NCBI GenBank assembly: GCA_025358195.1
Contig: JANYKP010000298.1
Span: 1-15,340, forward strand
Source: Cyclobacteriaceae bacterium
GTDB lineage: Bacteria > Bacteroidota > Bacteroidia > Cytophagales > Cyclobacteriaceae
DNA length: 15,340 bases
Direction: 5' to 3'
Of the stretch, positions 1 through 7,026 are shown piece after piece. How positions within the stretch are numbered: the first letter of the stretch is position 1; each line of letters starts with the position of its first letter. Below the pieces are notes generated by a model that did no database searches, had not been told where the DNA came from, and saw only the letters and a program-made list of their open reading frames with translations. The translations under genes and the position numbers were made by a program.

Positions 1-1
1 A

Positions 2-280
2 GACAAAATGATGATACCGATGATCCGCTTTAAAGACAGGACCCTTTGTTTTGTGACGGATCTTATACCTTCCGCCAGTCATATTCCCGTACCGTATGTG
101 ATGGGGTACGATACCCGGCCTTTGATAACGATGGAAGAAAAAGAGAGATTCCTGAAGCAGGCCGCTGATAACAATTACGTTTTGTTTTTTGAACATGATC
201 CTTTCCATGAATGTTGCACAGTCAAAAACACCGAAAAAGGCGTTAGATTAGACCAACAATTTAAACTCAGCGAGTTGTAG
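2..280 (+). CDS. MBL-fold metallo-hydrolase, C-terminal part (5' truncated)
   Basis: This is the C-terminal 92 or so residues of a protein whose start lies left of the window; the frame is open from base 2 to the TAG at 278-280. The stretch reads as the end of a metallo-beta-lactamase-fold hydrolase: a hydrophobic strand ending in an Asp (CFVTDL), then SHIPVPYVMGYD, then a strand with a late His (LFFEHDP) that fits the last metal-binding His of the fold. The 'EHDP...CCTVKNTEKG' ending matches, from memory, Bacteroidota proteins annotated as MBL-fold hydrolases related to the lactonase/RNase Z group. The main HxHxDH motif is outside the window, so the substrate cannot be told. The next gene begins 6 bp after the stop, so the two are very likely co-transcribed. 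ATG codons at 8 and 11 are internal, not the true start. Confidence 0.8.
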   Translation, partial: DKMMIPMIRFKDRTLCFVTDLIPSASHIPVPYVMGYDTRPLITMEEKERFLKQAADNNYVLFFEHDPFHECCTVKNTEKGVRLDQQFKLSEL

Positions 281-286
281 CCTTTT

Positions 287-1054
287 ATGAAATCGATCGG
301 GTTAGTGTTGTCGGGAGGAGGAGCAAGGGGCGTGGCCCACATCGGGGTGATACAGGCGCTTGAAGAAGCGGGGTTACACTTTTCGCATATATCCGGCACG
401 AGCGCTGGTGCGATTGTCGGGGCCTTGTATGCACATGGATATACTCCGAAGGAAATTTTTGGGATTGTTCAACAGGTAAGCATCTTCAGATCGGTCCGTC
501 CTGCCTGGACATGGACTGGGTTGCTTAAAATGGACGGTATGCAAGAGCTTCTTCTTCGTTATCTTCCGGAACATGATTTCTCACAACTTAAATTACGGTT
601 GACGGTCGCGGCCACAGAAATAAGAAAAGGTGAAATAAAATACTTTTCTGAAGGTGAATTGATTCCCGCGATATTAGCTTCGTGCAGTATACCGGCAATT
701 TTTAGTCCGATTTTATTTAAAGAATCTATGTACGTGGATGGTGGCCTGCTTGATAATCTTCCCGCCAAGCCTATTCGTGATACATGTGATTTTATAATTG
801 GATCTCACTGCAACCTCGTCAGTCAGACGTTTGATCCCACCAATTTGAAGGTAGTGATCGAACGAAGTATGCTGATAACCATCAACGCAAATACACGGAT
901 CAGCAAGCAGCTGTGTGATGTGGTGGTAGAACCGCCAGGACTGGATAAGTACAGTAGTTTTGATATGGGCAAAGCCAAAGAGATTTTTGACATTGGATAT
1001 AAATTCACTAAGGAGAATTTTAAGGAAAGTCAATTTGAGAAAATGGTGGCATGA
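287..1054 (+). CDS. Patatin-like phospholipase (RssA/YchK-type serine hydrolase)
   Basis: This is a 255-residue patatin-family lipid acyl hydrolase, which cleaves acyl esters with a Ser-Asp dyad. All family signatures are visible: the oxyanion-hole glycine loop GGGARG at residues 10-15, the nucleophile elbow GTSAG with Ser39, and the second catalytic residue Asp151 in the DGG motif (YVDGG). There is no signal peptide or membrane helix, so it is probably cytoplasmic, like the small single-domain bacterial patatins. Length matches the RssA/YchK subgroup of about 250-300 residues. It starts 6 bp after the hydrolase gene, and its TGA overlaps the ATG of the urocanase gene (ATGA), indicating translational coupling. 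The natural lipid substrate cannot be told from sequence. Confidence 0.93.
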   Translation: MKSIGLVLSGGGARGVAHIGVIQALEEAGLHFSHISGTSAGAIVGALYAHGYTPKEIFGIVQQVSIFRSVRPAWTWTGLLKMDGMQELLLRYLPEHDFSQLKLRLTVAATEIRKGEIKYFSEGELIPAILASCSIPAIFSPILFKESMYVDGGLLDNLPAKPIRDTCDFIIGSHCNLVSQTFDPTNLKVVIERSMLITINANTRISKQLCDVVVEPPGLDKYSSFDMGKAKEIFDIGYKFTKENFKESQFEKMVA

Positions 1055-3063
1055 TACATACGACGACGTCATTTCAGGAAGAAATTTTGCAGGGGATTCC
1101 CGATGGATTGCCGGAGCTACAGGAGTATGACAGCGCTGTCAATCACGCTCCTAAACGCAAAGACTTGCTTTCAGTAGAAGAGAAAAAGCTAGCGTTAAAA
1201 AACGCACTTCGTTATTTCCATCCGCGCCATCACGGTGCATTGGCACGCGAGTTTTACGATGAGTATCTGAAATTCGGACGCATTTATATGCATCGCTTTC
1301 GGCCGTCGAATGAAATGTACGCACGACCGGTTGTTGAGTATCCGTACCGGTCCCTGCAGGCCGCCGCGATCATGGTGATGATCCAAAATAACCTTGACCC
1401 GGCTATCGCGCAACATCCACATGAACTGATCACCTACGGAGGAAACGGGGCGGTGTTCCAAAACTGGGCCCAATATCGGCTCACGATGAAGTACCTCGCC
1501 ATCATGCGGGATGATCAGACCCTGCACATGTATTCAGGTCACCCGATGGGCCTTTTCCCTTCATCTATGGATGCCCCTCGTGTTGTGGTGACCAATGGAA
1601 TGATGATACCCAACTACTCGAAACCCGATGATTGGGAGAAGTTTAATGCAATGGGAGTGACCCAGTATGGACAAATGACAGCAGGATCGTACATGTATAT
1701 TGGTCCGCAAGGAATTGTACATGGTACTAATATTACCCTGCTGAATGCCGGCAGAAAAATTTCTAAACGAGGGGAAGGATTAGAGGGGAAACTCTTTTTG
1801 TCTTCCGGCCTTGGAGGAATGAGTGGAGCGCAGGCGAAAGCCGGAAAAATTGCTGGCTGCATCTCCGTAATAGCGGAAGTAAACCCTAAAGCCGCCCAAA
1901 AGCGATATCAACAGGGATGGGTGGATGAATTAACGGACAGTCTGGATGAACTTGTCCAAAAAGTCGCAGAGGCCAAACGAAAACGTCAGGCAATTTCTCT
2001 TGCCTACCAGGGAAATGTGGTGGACGTATGGGAACGATTTGCTTTTGAGGAAATACAGGTTGATCTAGGTTCTGATCAGACATCGCTCCACAACCCGTGG
2101 GCGGGAGGATATTATCCTGTTTCACTATTGTTTGATGAATCCAACGAACTCATGGTAAAAGATCCGACCGCGTTTAAGAACAAGGTTCAGGATTCTTTGA
2201 GAAGGCAAGTCACCGCCATCAATCATCATACTGCGAGAGGCACTTACTTTTTTGATTATGGTAATGCTTTCTTATTGGAAGCTTCGAGGGCGGGTGCAGA
2301 TGTTATGGCAAAGGATGGCATTCGTTTTAACTATCCATCGTACATTCAAGATATAATGGGGCCCATGTGTTTTGATTATGGCTTCGGCCCGTTTCGGTGG
2401 GTATGCATTTCCGGCAAGCAGGAGGATTTGGATTTTACGGATCAAATTGCACTGAAAGTATTGGAAGAAATTTTGTTAGAGGCTCCAAAGGAAATTCATT
2501 CTCAATTGAAGGATAATATTGCATGGATACGTACAGCGAAAGAAAATAATCTCGTGGTAGGCTCAAAGGCAAGAATTCTTTACGCGGATGCTGAAGGTCG
2601 AATGAAGATTGCTGCCGCCTTCAACAGGGCGATCGAGGAAGGAAGCATTGGTCCGGTGGTGTTGGGCCGTGATCATCATGATGTTTCAGGTACAGACAGT
2701 CCCTTTCGTGAAACATCCAACATTTATGACGGCTCCCGTTTCACGGCCGACATGGCTGTGCACAATGTAATTGGAGATTCCTTTCGGGGAGCCACCTGGG
2801 TGTCGCTGCACAACGGTGGAGGAGTTGGCTGGGGCGAGGTAATCAATGGAGGTTTCGGCTTGCTGCTGGATGGCTCAAGTGATGCAGACCGGCGGTTGAG
2901 AAGCTTGCTCCATTTTGATGTCAACAATGGCCTCGCGCGTAGATCATGGGCACGAAATGAAGGTTCGATTAGTTCCATTCAACGTGCACAAAATTTAAAT
3001 TCTGAGTTGCAGATCACCCTGCCGCACGTTGCGGATGACGCCATTATCAATAAACTTTTTTGA
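1051..3063 (+). CDS. hutU: Urocanate hydratase, long eukaryote-like form
   Basis: Urocanase converts urocanate to 4-imidazolone-5-propanoate, the second step of histidine degradation, using tightly bound NAD+ as an electrophile. The 670-residue protein has the family core: YGGNGAVFQNWAQ, MYSGHPMGLFPS, MTAGSYMYIGPQGI, SGLGGMSGAQAKA, DYGFGPFRWV (442-451), GRDHHDVSGTDSPFRET and GGGVGWGE (589-596). Common bacterial HutU is about 555 residues; this one has the length and wording of the animal UROC1 enzyme (about 676 residues, from memory). The short form carries a conserved Cys in an ARIC motif, but here the matching stretch reads ARIL with Leu510, as in UROC1. The start is fixed by the ATGA overlap with the patatin gene. 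No hutH, hutI or hutG lies nearby, so the rest of the pathway must be elsewhere if it is present. Confidence 0.96.
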   Translation: MIHTTTSFQEEILQGIPDGLPELQEYDSAVNHAPKRKDLLSVEEKKLALKNALRYFHPRHHGALAREFYDEYLKFGRIYMHRFRPSNEMYARPVVEYPYRSLQAAAIMVMIQNNLDPAIAQHPHELITYGGNGAVFQNWAQYRLTMKYLAIMRDDQTLHMYSGHPMGLFPSSMDAPRVVVTNGMMIPNYSKPDDWEKFNAMGVTQYGQMTAGSYMYIGPQGIVHGTNITLLNAGRKISKRGEGLEGKLFLSSGLGGMSGAQAKAGKIAGCISVIAEVNPKAAQKRYQQGWVDELTDSLDELVQKVAEAKRKRQAISLAYQGNVVDVWERFAFEEIQVDLGSDQTSLHNPWAGGYYPVSLLFDESNELMVKDPTAFKNKVQDSLRRQVTAINHHTARGTYFFDYGNAFLLEASRAGADVMAKDGIRFNYPSYIQDIMGPMCFDYGFGPFRWVCISGKQEDLDFTDQIALKVLEEILLEAPKEIHSQLKDNIAWIRTAKENNLVVGSKARILYADAEGRMKIAAAFNRAIEEGSIGPVVLGRDHHDVSGTDSPFRETSNIYDGSRFTADMAVHNVIGDSFRGATWVSLHNGGGVGWGEVINGGFGLLLDGSSDADRRLRSLLHFDVNNGLARRSWARNEGSISSIQRAQNLNSELQITLPHVADDAIINKLF

Positions 3064-3611
3064 TGTTGGGGTCACTGTACATGCTGCTATTTAAACTTGC
3101 CGGTTGGAAGCTCAAGGGCAGTATGCCAACGGACATAAAGAAATACGTCATCGCCGTAGCACCACATACCAGCAATTGGGACTTTCTAGTAGGTGTGGGG
3201 GCACGAAGTGCTTTGAAAATTCAGAAAGCACAGTTTCTTGGAAAGAGCCAATTGTTTAAGTCACCGTTTGGATGGTTCTTTCGTGCGTTGGGTGGACATC
3301 CTGTGGAACGTACCACAAGTCAGGATATGGTGGAGCAAGTGGTTAGGATTTTCAACAGGCATGAAGCATTCATTCTCGCCATGGCACCTGAAGGTACGCG
3401 CAAGAAAGTGACGAAGTTGCGGACCGGATTTTACTACATCGCGAAGGAGGCTCATGTGCCAATCATTCCGGTGGGTTTTGATTTTAAAACAAAGGAGATC
3501 ATCGTCGGTCAGACATTGTACCCGGGCAACGATTTTGACGCCGATATGGAAAAAATCCTCTCATTTTACCGAACTATCCATGCTAAAAACCCCGAACTGA
3601 GTCTTTTTTAA
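3063..3611 (+). CDS. PlsC-type 1-acyl-glycerol-3-phosphate acyltransferase family protein
   Basis: This 182-residue protein is a small member of the PlsC (LPLAT) acyltransferase family, which moves acyl chains from acyl-ACP or acyl-CoA onto a lysolipid or similar acceptor at the membrane. The HX4D catalytic motif is HTSNWD (His35, Asp40). The second family motif, PEGTR, is at residues 109-113, preceded by a hydrophobic strand and followed by TGFYYIAKEAHVPIIPVG. At this length it is nearly a bare catalytic domain. Start choice: a TTG at 3060 also fits, but the ATG at 3063 overlaps the urocanase TGA by one base (TGATG), a standard coupled start. It closes the operon. The combination of patatin and acyltransferase suggests lipid remodelling, but that is inference. 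Confidence 0.9.
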   Translation: MLGSLYMLLFKLAGWKLKGSMPTDIKKYVIAVAPHTSNWDFLVGVGARSALKIQKAQFLGKSQLFKSPFGWFFRALGGHPVERTTSQDMVEQVVRIFNRHEAFILAMAPEGTRKKVTKLRTGFYYIAKEAHVPIIPVGFDFKTKEIIVGQTLYPGNDFDADMEKILSFYRTIHAKNPELSLF

Positions 3612-3631
3612 TTTCCGCAAGTAGATTTCAG

Positions 3632-3649
3632 GCCGTACTTTTGTACGGC
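3632..3649 (+). promoter_or_regulatory. Bacteroidota promoter -7 box inside a perfect dyad
   Basis: TACTTTTG at 3636-3643 matches the TAnnTTTG -7 consensus of the Bacteroidota primary sigma factor. It lies within a perfect 7-bp inverted repeat (GCCGTAC, TTTT loop, GTACGGC). No convincing -33 TTTG is seen at the usual distance; the nearest candidate is a weak TTTCC at 3612-3616. Transcription would start near 3649, leaving a leader of about 20 bases before the barrel gene at 3672. The dyad has no T-run after it, so it is unlikely to be the terminator of the upstream operon. Confidence 0.6.
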
Positions 3650-3671
3650 TCAGCCAAAAACATAACCCACT

Positions 3672-4298
3672 ATGAAAAAAATCAGACTTTCAATTTTTAC
3701 CGCTTTAGCAGTAATCGCATTGCAAACAGCATACGGACAGGCTCAGGTTGCACTTGGGATAAAAGGCGGATTAAATTTCGCCAATGTAAGTACCAAAAGT
3801 GTTGGAGCAGCCTATAATAGTCGCACAGGCTACCATGCCGGAGCGTTCTTGCTTCTCAAGTTTGCTAAGTTTGGTCTCCAGCCAGAGGTTATCTATTCCC
3901 AACAAGGAACAACCGTAAGGTTCAACTCCCAGAATTTTGATTCTAACTTCAGTTATGTAAACATTCCTATAATTTTTAAGCTCTACCTCGTGGGGGGTCT
4001 AAATTTGCAGGCAGGTCCTCAATTTGGCTTCTTAACAAAGGCAACAGGGATCAATGGCTATAACGCCATTACGGGACAACCGACCACTGGAGATATTAAG
4101 AATTACTATAAAGGGTCAGACGTCAGCATTGGACTTGGTGCAGGTTGGGACTTGCCGTTTGGATTAAATATCGATGCGCGGTACAACCTCGGAGTCTCCG
4201 ACAATAATAATTCCAGTGCTTCTGGAACTTCGGATGCTGTAAAGAATCAGGTCTTCCAGTTGTCTGCTGGATTTAAACTTTTCAAGTTCGGTAACTAG
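3672..4298 (+). CDS. Outer-membrane beta-barrel protein (porin family, OMP_b-brl_2-like)
   Basis: This is a 208-residue predicted outer-membrane protein. It opens with a clear signal peptide (basic MKKIR, hydrophobic core, likely cleavage after the AYGQA region near residue 23). The mature part begins with the typical small-barrel opening LGIKGGLNFANV, followed by alternating hydrophobic and polar strands (GYHAGAFLLLKF, LQPEVIYSQQG, YVNIPIIFKLYL, LQAGPQFGFL, VSIGLGAGWDLP, LNIDARYNLG). It ends with a strand terminating in FKLFKFGN. This pattern fits the Bacteroidota family often annotated as 'porin family' or PorT-like. The specific cargo or partner is unknown. The gene is monocistronic, with its own promoter and a strong terminator. 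The ATG at 3672, directly before the MKK sequence, is unambiguous. Confidence 0.9.
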   Translation: MKKIRLSIFTALAVIALQTAYGQAQVALGIKGGLNFANVSTKSVGAAYNSRTGYHAGAFLLLKFAKFGLQPEVIYSQQGTTVRFNSQNFDSNFSYVNIPIIFKLYLVGGLNLQAGPQFGFLTKATGINGYNAITGQPTTGDIKNYYKGSDVSIGLGAGWDLPFGLNIDARYNLGVSDNNNSSASGTSDAVKNQVFQLSAGFKLFKFGN

Positions 4299-4314
4299 TA
4301 TCTCGGTACGACAG

Positions 4315-4342
4315 AAAGCCCCGACTCGTTGGGGCTTTTTTT
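4315..4342 (+). terminator. Intrinsic terminator after the beta-barrel gene
   Basis: AAGCCCC (4316-4322) pairs with GGGGCTT (4331-4337) around an 8-base loop, which may close further through G-T and A-T pairs. A run of seven T follows directly from 4336 to 4342. This is the clearest rho-independent terminator in the window, and it separates the barrel gene from folC. Confidence 0.92.
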
Positions 4343-4348
4343 GTTGTG

Positions 4349-4356
4349 TAAATTCG
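4349..4356 (+). promoter_or_regulatory. Possible folC promoter -7 box
   Basis: TAAATTCG matches TAnnTTTG in all fixed positions but one and lies just after the upstream terminator, where folC and trmB need a promoter. The start codon at 4361 would lie at or beside the transcription start, implying a nearly leaderless message. No good -33 element is visible, so the call is weak. Confidence 0.3.
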
Positions 4357-4360
4357 ATCC

Positions 4361-5647
4361 GTGGTTATAAAGACTTATCCGGAAGCGCTTAACTATTTGT
4401 ATCAAACCCTGCCCATGTTCCAACGGGTTGGTGCTGCTGCTCTTAAGAATGATTTGACAAATACAATTGAACTCTGCGCTGCGTTACACGATCCCTATCG
4501 AAAGTTTAAATCCATTCACGTAGCCGGTACCAATGGCAAGGGCAGTACGTCCCACATGCTTGCTGCAATTTTGCACTCCGCCGGATTTAAAACCGGACTG
4601 TACACCTCTCCGCATCTTAAAGAGTTTACAGAGCGAATAAAAATCAATGGAAAGGAGATAGAAAAAGGTTTTGTCGTGGACTTTGTGAATGAATTGTACA
4701 CGGTGATGGAACATGTTCAGCCTTCCTTTTTTGAGATGACAGTGGCCATGGCATTCCATTATTTCGCGACTGAAAAAGTTGACATTGCGGTGATCGAGGT
4801 TGGATTGGGTGGCCGGTTGGATTCCACCAACGTGATCACACCCGAGTTGTCCTTGATCACCAACATCAGTTTTGATCATAAGGAATTACTGGGTGATACG
4901 CTCGAAAAAATTGCTTTTGAAAAAGCAGGTATCATCAAAAGAAATGTCCCCGTGCTGGTAAGCGAACGGCAGCGGGAAGTTGAAAAGGTTTTCATCAACC
5001 AGGCCGGCCGACTGGATACCGAACTCACATTTGCAACGGATCGTGTGAATGTACATCAACATGATGATGGGTTTGATATTTTTGCTGATGGTGAGCTTTG
5101 GTTCAAGAATCTCATACCCGAATTAAAAGGTCACTATCAAAGAAGAAACCTACCGGGTGTGCTTGCAGCTGTTTTACATCTTCGTGCCAACGGTTTTACA
5201 GTTCCAGATGCTGCGATAAGGAAGGGCATTTCAGCTGCAGCAACCATGACGGGTTTAAAAGGAAGATGGCAAAAACTTCGCGATGCGCCACTAACCATTT
5301 GTGATACAGGCCACAATCCGGACGGAATACGGGAAGTGGTTAACCAGATCAAATCAATCCCCCATCATCACCTGCATTTTGTATTTGGTGTGGTTAAAGA
5401 AAAAGATATTTCTGAGGTATTGAAATGTTTGCCAGAAGCGGCGACTTATTATTTTTGCCAGGCTAAAATTCCCCGTGCCCTGGACGCCGTGGTCCTGGCG
5501 AAGGAAGCCGCTGCTTTTGGGCTTTCGGGAGAGGTCATACCGGATGTAAATGAAGCGCTCAAAGCCGCTACCCGGAATGCATCTAAAGAGGATTTGGTAT
5601 TCATCGGAGGGAGTACGTTTGTTGTAGCCGAGATCGATGGATTATAA
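4361..5647 (+). CDS. folC: Folylpolyglutamate synthase / dihydrofolate synthase
   Basis: FolC adds glutamate to dihydropteroate and to reduced folates using ATP, making and retaining folate cofactors in the cytoplasm. The 428-residue length is normal for the family. Signatures include the Mur-ligase-type P-loop GTNGKGS at residues 56-62, the TSPHL folate-loop motif, EVGLGGRLDSTNV, the metal/lysine region with DHKELLGDT and IAFEKAGIIK, and the C-terminal-domain motif DTGHNPDG from residue 315. The N-terminus (EALNYLYQTLPMFQRVG) matches the usual FolC opening, so the GTG at 4361 is preferred; the first ATG would remove that segment. trmB follows after 8 bp, so the two are probably co-transcribed. 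Whether the enzyme is truly bifunctional cannot be told from sequence alone. Confidence 0.95.
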   Translation: MVIKTYPEALNYLYQTLPMFQRVGAAALKNDLTNTIELCAALHDPYRKFKSIHVAGTNGKGSTSHMLAAILHSAGFKTGLYTSPHLKEFTERIKINGKEIEKGFVVDFVNELYTVMEHVQPSFFEMTVAMAFHYFATEKVDIAVIEVGLGGRLDSTNVITPELSLITNISFDHKELLGDTLEKIAFEKAGIIKRNVPVLVSERQREVEKVFINQAGRLDTELTFATDRVNVHQHDDGFDIFADGELWFKNLIPELKGHYQRRNLPGVLAAVLHLRANGFTVPDAAIRKGISAAATMTGLKGRWQKLRDAPLTICDTGHNPDGIREVVNQIKSIPHHHLHFVFGVVKEKDISEVLKCLPEAATYYFCQAKIPRALDAVVLAKEAAAFGLSGEVIPDVNEALKAATRNASKEDLVFIGGSTFVVAEIDGL

Positions 5648-5655
5648 TTCAGCAT

Positions 5656-6315
5656 TTGAAAAATAAACTTCAGCGTTTTAAAATTATTTCAGAAAGGGAC
5701 AATGTGATTGAGCCCGGCAAAGACCTTTTTACCAAAATAAAAGGACATTGGAATGAGACCTATTTTGAGAACACAAATCCCGTCACGATTGAACTTGCGT
5801 GTGGCAGGGGAGAATATTCAGTCGCGTTGGCTAAACTTTTTCCTAACCGCAATTATGTGGGTATTGACATCAAGGGCGACCGTATCTGGAAGGGGAGTAC
5901 CCTGGCGTTGGAACAAAATTTATCGAACATCGGATTTTTAAGGACCAACATCCTGAACCTTGATTTTTTCTTTGCCGTGGGCGAAGTGGATGAAATTTGG
6001 TTGACCTTCCCCGACCCCCGTCCAAAGAAGCGGGACGTCAAGCGACGGCTCACCAACCCGCGGTTTGTTGAATTGTATAAACAGGTTCTAGGTTCAGAAG
6101 GTTATATCCGGTTTAAAACAGACAACACCGAGTTATTTGAATACACGCTGGAGGAGTTGCAGTTAAGAAATGATATTCGTGATTTGGCGTTTACCGATGA
6201 TGTCTATCAATCGTCTCTCCGCGCAGAATGCTTTGACATAAAGACCCGCTACGAGGAAATGTTTGCTTCCAGGGGCGAAAAGATCAAATATCTCCGGTTT
6301 CGATTTGCTCATTGA
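5656..6315 (+). CDS. trmB: tRNA (guanine-46-N7)-methyltransferase
   Basis: TrmB uses S-adenosylmethionine to methylate N7 of G46 in the variable loop of tRNAs. The 219-residue protein has the SAM-binding motif ELACGRG (46-52), the acidic end of strand 2 (VGIDIKGDRIWKG), and the TrmB signature FPDPRPKKR (118-126), where many relatives have Trp instead of Arg122. The late FKTDN and TRYEEMFASRGEKI segments also match the family, the latter being the conserved C-terminal T-x-Y-E region. No ATG exists near the N-terminus; the TTG at 5656 gives the usual opening (KNKLQRF) and sits 8 bp after the folC stop, so it is taken as the start. The convergent minus-strand gene ends about 77 bp downstream. 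Confidence 0.95.
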   Translation: MKNKLQRFKIISERDNVIEPGKDLFTKIKGHWNETYFENTNPVTIELACGRGEYSVALAKLFPNRNYVGIDIKGDRIWKGSTLALEQNLSNIGFLRTNILNLDFFFAVGEVDEIWLTFPDPRPKKRDVKRRLTNPRFVELYKQVLGSEGYIRFKTDNTELFEYTLEELQLRNDIRDLAFTDDVYQSSLRAECFDIKTRYEEMFASRGEKIKYLRFRFAH

Positions 6316-6392
6316 GGAGTAAACCACTTAGTGTTTGGTCTCACAAATCTATTACCAACCACCGATTACCTGATCACTGATTACCACTCCAC
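6316..6392. repeat. Short intergenic tandem-like GATTACC repeat
   Basis: The 77-bp gap between two converging genes holds no obvious terminator. It contains imperfect repeats of an ATTACC unit near 6350, 6364 and 6379, two of them as GATTACC, with a TGATCA palindrome between the last two. The meaning is unknown; it could be chance or a degenerate low-complexity intergenic repeat. Confidence 0.35.
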
Positions 6393-6977
6393 TTAACCTT
6401 CCAACTCTTCCAGGATTCTTGAAAGATGATCGTAATCCTTAAGGCCAGGAGCCAGTTCATGGGAGCCTTGCAATGTAAATCCACTCGCACCATATCGTTG
6501 CAGGATTTCAATAACAGCGTCGGCTTCTTTATCCAGCGACAGAAGAATTGGGCAGTCACCTTTCTGTGAGTTGAGCTTCTGTGGGGCAGCCGCAGGCAGA
6601 TGAGTAATCAACAGGTAATCAATGAAGATCGCCGGAATAGCGTGGAAAGAGGACCAGTTTTCAAAGGCAACCTCAACAATCAAAGATAACTTTTGAAAGT
6701 TGTGTAGCCCGATAAATGTCGATGAAATATGTAGCAGATCAGGTTTATAATTGGATACGACTTCCTCCAGATGGATGTTCTCCATCGATGTTATTTCAGC
6801 AACGCGTTTGGGTCCAGCTATCCATCCAATCATCTCACGATAACTGGAAGGGCTTACATAGTCAACATGATCTGGATTAACGACAAACCCCAGCATGTCC
6901 ACGCCCATACCGGCACAATAACGGGCATCACTGAGATTGGTAATACGGTTTACATAGATCACGGGCTTTTTCATCAT
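6393..6977 (-). CDS. TrpF-like (phosphoribosylanthranilate isomerase-like) barrel protein, catalytic residues missing
   Basis: This 194-residue protein resembles phosphoribosylanthranilate isomerase (TrpF) in length and layout. It has an N-terminal strand plus 'RITNLSDARYCAGMGVDMLGFVV' layout (TrpF: GITR..DA...GAD.LGFVF), then the YVSPSSYREMIGWI helix. Its C-terminal GSHELAPGLKDYDHL corresponds to the TrpF segment S-G-VE-x-x-PG-x-KD. The active-site Cys of TrpF (in KICGIT) is Asn10 here, counting from 6977, and the catalytic Asp strand is replaced by YLLITHLP. It also lacks the GGTGK phosphate loop. It is therefore probably not a working TrpF, and no trp gene is near. The ATG at 6977 (or 6974) is chosen over a TTG at 6983. 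It is transcribed opposite to all its neighbours. Another activity, or a binding role, is possible. Confidence 0.72.
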   Translation of the reverse strand: MMKKPVIYVNRITNLSDARYCAGMGVDMLGFVVNPDHVDYVSPSSYREMIGWIAGPKRVAEITSMENIHLEEVVSNYKPDLLHISSTFIGLHNFQKLSLIVEVAFENWSSFHAIPAIFIDYLLITHLPAAAPQKLNSQKGDCPILLSLDKEADAVIEILQRYGASGFTLQGSHELAPGLKDYDHLSRILEELEG

Positions 6978-6980
6978 GGC

Positions 6981-6988
6981 CAAATATC
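6981..6988 (-). promoter_or_regulatory. Possible minus-strand promoter -7 box for the TrpF-like gene
   Basis: Read on the minus strand, GATATTTG lies one base from the TAnnTTTG consensus, with a TTTG (complement of 7010-7013) 21 bases upstream. If it is real, the message would start almost at the ATG. This is a tentative call. Confidence 0.25.
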
Positions 6989-7000
6989 AAAAAGAAAAAA

Positions 7001-7008
7001 TAACTTTG
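7001..7008 (+). promoter_or_regulatory. Promoter -7 box for the lipoprotein-subtilase pair
   Basis: TAACTTTG is a full match to the TAnnTTTG consensus. Transcription would begin near 7014, which excludes the ATG at 6976 as the lipoprotein start and favours the GTG at 7027. A clear -33 box is not seen. Confidence 0.55.
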
Positions 7009-7026
7009 TCAAATAAGTTTGTTGTT

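Noticed and set aside
713..1072. A 119-codon open frame on the minus strand within the patatin gene
   Set aside because: It is antisense to a clear patatin with all motifs, and its translation has no recognisable domain.
4484..4879. A 131-codon open frame on the minus strand within folC
   Set aside because: It lies antisense to the P-loop and core motifs of folC; composition looks like a shadow, with no start signal or motif.
6323..6342. AAACCACTTAGTGTTT as a hairpin terminator after trmB
   Set aside because: It pairs only with a bulge and a very small loop, has little GC and lacks a T-run.
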